Shown here in pieces: positions 5,060 through 5,859 of a stretch of 5,859 nt of DNA. Every line of letters begins with the position of its first letter. Position 1 is the first letter of the stretch. The translations under genes were made by a program, and so were the position numbers. Origin of the DNA: Nitrospiraceae bacterium. Its GTDB lineage: Bacteria > Nitrospirota > Thermodesulfovibrionia > Thermodesulfovibrionales > UBA1546. The stretch spans positions 856 to 6,714 of the forward strand of contig DOHC01000160.1 in assembly GCA_003535475.1 (NCBI GenBank), written 5' to 3'. The notes under the pieces are model-generated. The model made no database searches and was not told where the DNA came from. It saw only the letters and a list, made by a program, of their open reading frames with translations.

Positions 5060-5733
5060 TGACCATCAAGTTTACCATCTTTTATCTCAAAAACCATCTC
5101 AGCCATTTTCGCTATTTCGCTGTTGTGAGTTACGATGACGACAGTCTTTCCTTCTTTGTGAAGTTTTAATATGGCATCCAGCACCTCTGCCTCTGATTCT
5201 GAATCAAGATTACCCGTAGGCTCATCCATCAACAAAATTTCAGGGTCGTTTGCCAGTGCCCTTGCAATTGCAACCCTCTGCTGCTGACCCCCTGAAAGTT
5301 CGGATGGCTTTGCATTGAGTTTATCTGGAAGGCATACTAATGATAAAAGTTCTTTCGCCTTCTCCTTCTGTGTCTTCTCAGGTGTTTTTGAAAACATCAT
5401 TGCTGTCTCCACATTCTCCTGTGCTGTGAGGTTTTGCAGAAGGTTGAAGAACTGGAAAACGAAACCTATCTTTTGAGCACGTAACTCGGCAAGCTTACTA
5501 TTGCTCAATCCTCCAATGTCTGTGCCTTCAATAAATGTACGGCCTTCTGTTGGCTTGTCAAGACCACCTATGAGGTGCATCAGGGTGCTTTTCCCATGGC
5601 CTGATGGCCCAGTGATACATGAAAACGTACCCCTCGGTATCTCAAGGGTCACACCCCTTAAGGCATGGGTTTTCACCTTACTCGTGTTGTATGTTTTAAC
5701 CAACTTCTCTGCTTTGATAATTATGTCATTCAT
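5047..5733 (-). CDS. ABC transporter ATP-binding protein, LolD/MacB type
   Basis: Cytoplasmic ATPase of a MacB/LolD/FtsE-class ABC system, the group whose permeases act by mechanotransmission to move lipoproteins, peptides or small molecules across the envelope. It has 228 residues, normal for the class. Motifs: Walker A GPSGHGKST at 42-50, Q-loop Gln94 (FVFQFFNLL), signature LSGGQQQR at 146-153, Walker B ILLMD at 166-170 with the catalytic Glu171 present, GNLD at 174-177, and H-loop His203 (VTHNSE). Unlike the FtsE copy in this window, its catalytic set is complete. The ATG at 5733 overlaps the end of the permease gene by 8 bp and has a strong Shine-Dalgarno, GGAGG, about 9 nt upstream within the permease codons. 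The 3' end overlaps the MtrA-like gene by 13 bp. The neighbouring permease supports a MacB-like exporter, but the cargo cannot be told from sequence. Confidence 0.93.
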   Translation of the reverse strand: MNDIIIKAEKLVKTYNTSKVKTHALRGVTLEIPRGTFSCITGPSGHGKSTLMHLIGGLDKPTEGRTFIEGTDIGGLSNSKLAELRAQKIGFVFQFFNLLQNLTAQENVETAMMFSKTPEKTQKEKAKELLSLVCLPDKLNAKPSELSGGQQQRVAIARALANDPEILLMDEPTGNLDSESEAEVLDAILKLHKEGKTVVIVTHNSEIAKMAEMVFEIKDGKLDGQWKN

Positions 5734-5859
5734 AGCTTATTGCCTCCACAGGTGTGAGTTTAGATGCCCTCCATGCAGGATAAACTCCTGAAAGGAGAGA
5801 CACAAAGAGTGAAAATAGTAATGACCCAAAGATGAGTCTCAAATCAAATGTCTGCGCAA
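5726..5859 (-). CDS. MacB/FtsX-family ABC permease, C-terminal fragment (N-terminus outside window)
   Basis: The frame enters from the high-coordinate edge (first full codon 5857-5855) and runs 43 residues to TGA at 5728-5726. It contains a hydrophobic last membrane helix (about LRLIFGSLLFSLFVSLLSG) followed by the hallmark end of MacB-type permeases, YPAWRASKLTPVEAISYE, where most family members have YPAxxAaxldPveALRyE. It is therefore the membrane partner of the adjacent ATPase, whose start overlaps this gene by 8 bp. The periplasmic domain and the first helices lie outside the window, so MacB-type, LolC/E-type and other subfamilies cannot be separated. Confidence 0.88.
   Translation of the reverse strand, partial: AQTFDLRLIFGSLLFSLFVSLLSGVYPAWRASKLTPVEAISYE

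Noticed and set aside
1..5859. CRISPR array, tRNA or rRNA gene, phage or toxin-antitoxin module
   Set aside because: No regularly spaced direct repeats, no cloverleaf-like segment, and no short gene pair or phage-type gene seen on either strand. Nearly all bases are used by the minus-strand genes listed.

Overview
Every gene I can support in this 5.9 kb window lies on the minus strand, so the biology reads from high to low coordinates. It looks like a chromosome segment from an anaerobic, Gram-negative bacterium of moderate GC. The case for this is an outer-membrane beta-barrel C-terminus, FtsEX, a split transketolase, and a corrinoid-protein (MtrA-like) homologue of the kind found in anaerobes with C1/corrinoid metabolism. 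A Nitrospirota (Thermodesulfovibrio-like) or Desulfobacterota lineage is my best guess, from recalled family distribution and not from any search.

Region A (5859 to 3950) is a tight gene group. It holds the last 43 residues of a MacB/FtsX-type ABC permease, its LolD/MacB-type ATPase (8-bp overlap), and a 369-residue protein (13-bp overlap). That protein joins a cysteine-rich N-terminus, an MtrA-like corrinoid domain that keeps the expected cobalt-ligand histidine, and a C-terminal DUF4346-like domain.

Region B (3949 to 3552) is a scar-like spacer. Directly after the stop codon of the MtrA-like gene, and in the same frame, lie 48 codons that read as the end of an outer-membrane beta-barrel protein with a terminal phenylalanine. 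No start or upstream part remains, so I call it a gene remnant. Next comes a 94-bp element with perfect 12-bp terminal inverted repeats (TGTCATTGCGAG), resembling a MITE or dispersed palindromic repeat, and then a possible promoter.

Region C (3551 to 1) is a second, very tightly packed operon: a 132-residue conserved-looking protein of unknown function, the N- and C-terminal halves of a split transketolase, ftsE, and ftsX (cut by the window edge). Junctions are ATGA, TAATG, 3 nt and TAATG, implying translational coupling. The operon links pentose-phosphate carbon shuffling with the FtsEX complex that controls septal peptidoglycan hydrolysis. This FtsE has valine where the Walker B catalytic glutamate should be, the clearest single-residue anomaly in the window.

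No tRNA, rRNA, CRISPR array, complete insertion sequence or plus-strand gene was found.
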